From Halogeometricum pallidum JCM 14848 (GTDB taxonomy: Archaea; Halobacteriota; Halobacteria; Halobacteriales; Haloferacaceae): a DNA stretch of 64,000 bases. The translations under genes were made by a program, and so were the position numbers. Where the stretch lies: the NCBI RefSeq assembly GCF_000337095.1, contig NZ_AOIV01000003.1:106723-170722 (forward strand). The letters are read 5' to 3'. Each line of letters starts with the position of its first letter. Position 1 is the stretch's first letter. The notes under the pieces are model-generated. The model searched no databases. It had not been told where the DNA came from and worked only from the letters and a program-made list of their open reading frames with translations. This document shows positions 63,458 to 64,000 of this stretch, one piece after another.

Positions 63458-64000
63458 TCAGTCCAGTATCTCGCTACCGCCCGGCGGCAGGAACTCCTGA
63501 ATCAGGTCCGGACTCGCCACCTTGCGGAGGAACGACTGGTCGGCGAACGCCTCCTTGAAACGGCGGTACACCATCTTCGCCGCGTCGTTCTGGGCGTAGC
63601 GGCCGGGTTGAAGCGTGACGGGCGCTTCGACACGGTCTTCGATCGCCGACGGCGGTCCGCCGAGGACGCGCGTCTCCCCCTCGCACTGCACGCCGACGGC
63701 CACCTTCGCCTCCACGTCCCGGAAGTACGTTCGGTCGCCGCGAATCACGAACGACCCCTTCTCCAGATACTCGCCGGACTCGGGCGTCTTGGAGACTTGG
63801 TCGGGCGTCACCATGTACGCCTCGCCGGCGTACCGTCCCTCCTTCCAGATGGAGGAGTAGGAGACGGCGAACTGCGCCGCCTCGCGTTTCGTCGCGTCGG
63901 GGAACTCCACCGCCTCCGAGGGTTCGGAGGGGCCCGTCGCCTTCACGACGGTGACGGGGCCGCCGTGCGCCTGCGTGTGGAAGAACAGGTCGTGTTTGTT
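63458..64000 (-). CDS. rqcH: RqcH/NEMF-type ribosome rescue protein, C-terminal part (gene continues beyond window)
   Basis: The last 180 codons of a larger gene whose 5' end is right of the window. The visible part has the NFACT-R domain: KHDLFFHTQAHGGPVTVVKA, EAAQFAVSYSSIWKEGRYAG and AYMVTPDQVSKTPESGEYLE, typical of the Rqc2/NEMF (fibronectin-binding-like) family that tags or recruits stalled peptides. Ends DLIQEFLPPGGSEILD. Stop codon at 63458. Archaeal RqcH is thought to take part in alanine tailing and ribosome quality control. Confidence 0.85.
   Translation of the reverse strand, partial: NKHDLFFHTQAHGGPVTVVKATGPSEPSEAVEFPDATKREAAQFAVSYSSIWKEGRYAGEAYMVTPDQVSKTPESGEYLEKGSFVIRGDRTYFRDVEAKVAVGVQCEGETRVLGGPPSAIEDRVEAPVTLQPGRYAQNDAAKMVYRRFKEAFADQSFLRKVASPDLIQEFLPPGGSEILD

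Overview
This window is a piece of a haloarchaeal chromosome (class Halobacteria, most like the Haloferax/Halogeometricum group). The DNA is GC-rich. The predicted proteins are strongly acidic and rich in Asp, Glu, Ala and Val. Many genes have a TATA box about 26-30 nt before the start codon and no Shine-Dalgarno site, which is the leaderless promoter style of haloarchaea. Several families here are specific to haloarchaea or archaea: HalOD1, TbsP, DUF7344, UPF0179, a HARP-type PIN protein, pelota and archaeal FEN1. I see no transposase, integrase, CRISPR array or rRNA. The region reads as mostly core genome with small variable spots beside tRNA genes.

Layout. 1-4096: minus-strand livHMGF ABC transporter operon (livF cut by the window edge, no substrate-binding protein beside it). 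4287-6938: GNAT, tRNA-Thr and small regulatory or unknown genes. 7045-10728: a membrane-anchored winged-helix protein followed by a sequon-rich secreted protein, then a zinc-ribbon and a small winged-helix gene. 10976-14717: an irregular tRNA and the sdhCDBA operon. 14909-17412: divergent AspA-like M14 hydrolase and a RimK-RimB fusion. 17509-20827: two convergent AlkA-like glycosylases and a fused hydroxyacyl-CoA dehydrogenase/enoyl-CoA hydratase. 20897-24149: tRNA-Glu with a repeated tail, an exonuclease-like protein, two DUF7344-type regulators and DsbB. 24236-31901: a four-gene PrkA-PrkA-YeaH-SpoVR operon. 32384-36539: small conserved genes, a second M14-like protein, tRNA-Leu with three copies of its 3' end, and a HARP-type PIN protein. 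36540-37053: a gene-free stretch that looks like a structured RNA gene. 37054-48247: Lrp, DUF63, YcaO, TbsP, a CHAT protease-like protein, glyA, folD and zinc-ribbon genes. 48248-48619: a second RNA-gene candidate. 48620-64000: PadR, transporters, an aminotransferase, FEN1, a methyltransferase, MFS, an ornithine cyclodeaminase-family enzyme, pelota, two DUF4013 proteins and the 3' end of an RqcH (NEMF/Rqc2-like) gene.

How the genes fit together. sdhCDBA, the fatty-acid oxidation fusion, glyA/folD and the aminotransferase are central metabolism. The prkA operon matches the bacterial yeaGH-ycgB stress module, with the kinase duplicated. Pelota and RqcH lie within 2 kb of each other, and both act in rescue of stalled ribosomes. 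The points most worth follow-up are the two structured intergenic RNA candidates, the repeated tRNA-tail modules, the CHAT-domain protein next to tbsP, the membrane-tethered regulator with its glycoprotein-like partner, and the irregular intron-bearing tRNA. Starts were moved downstream of the longest ORF where a TATA box, Shine-Dalgarno site or homologue-like N-terminus supported it.
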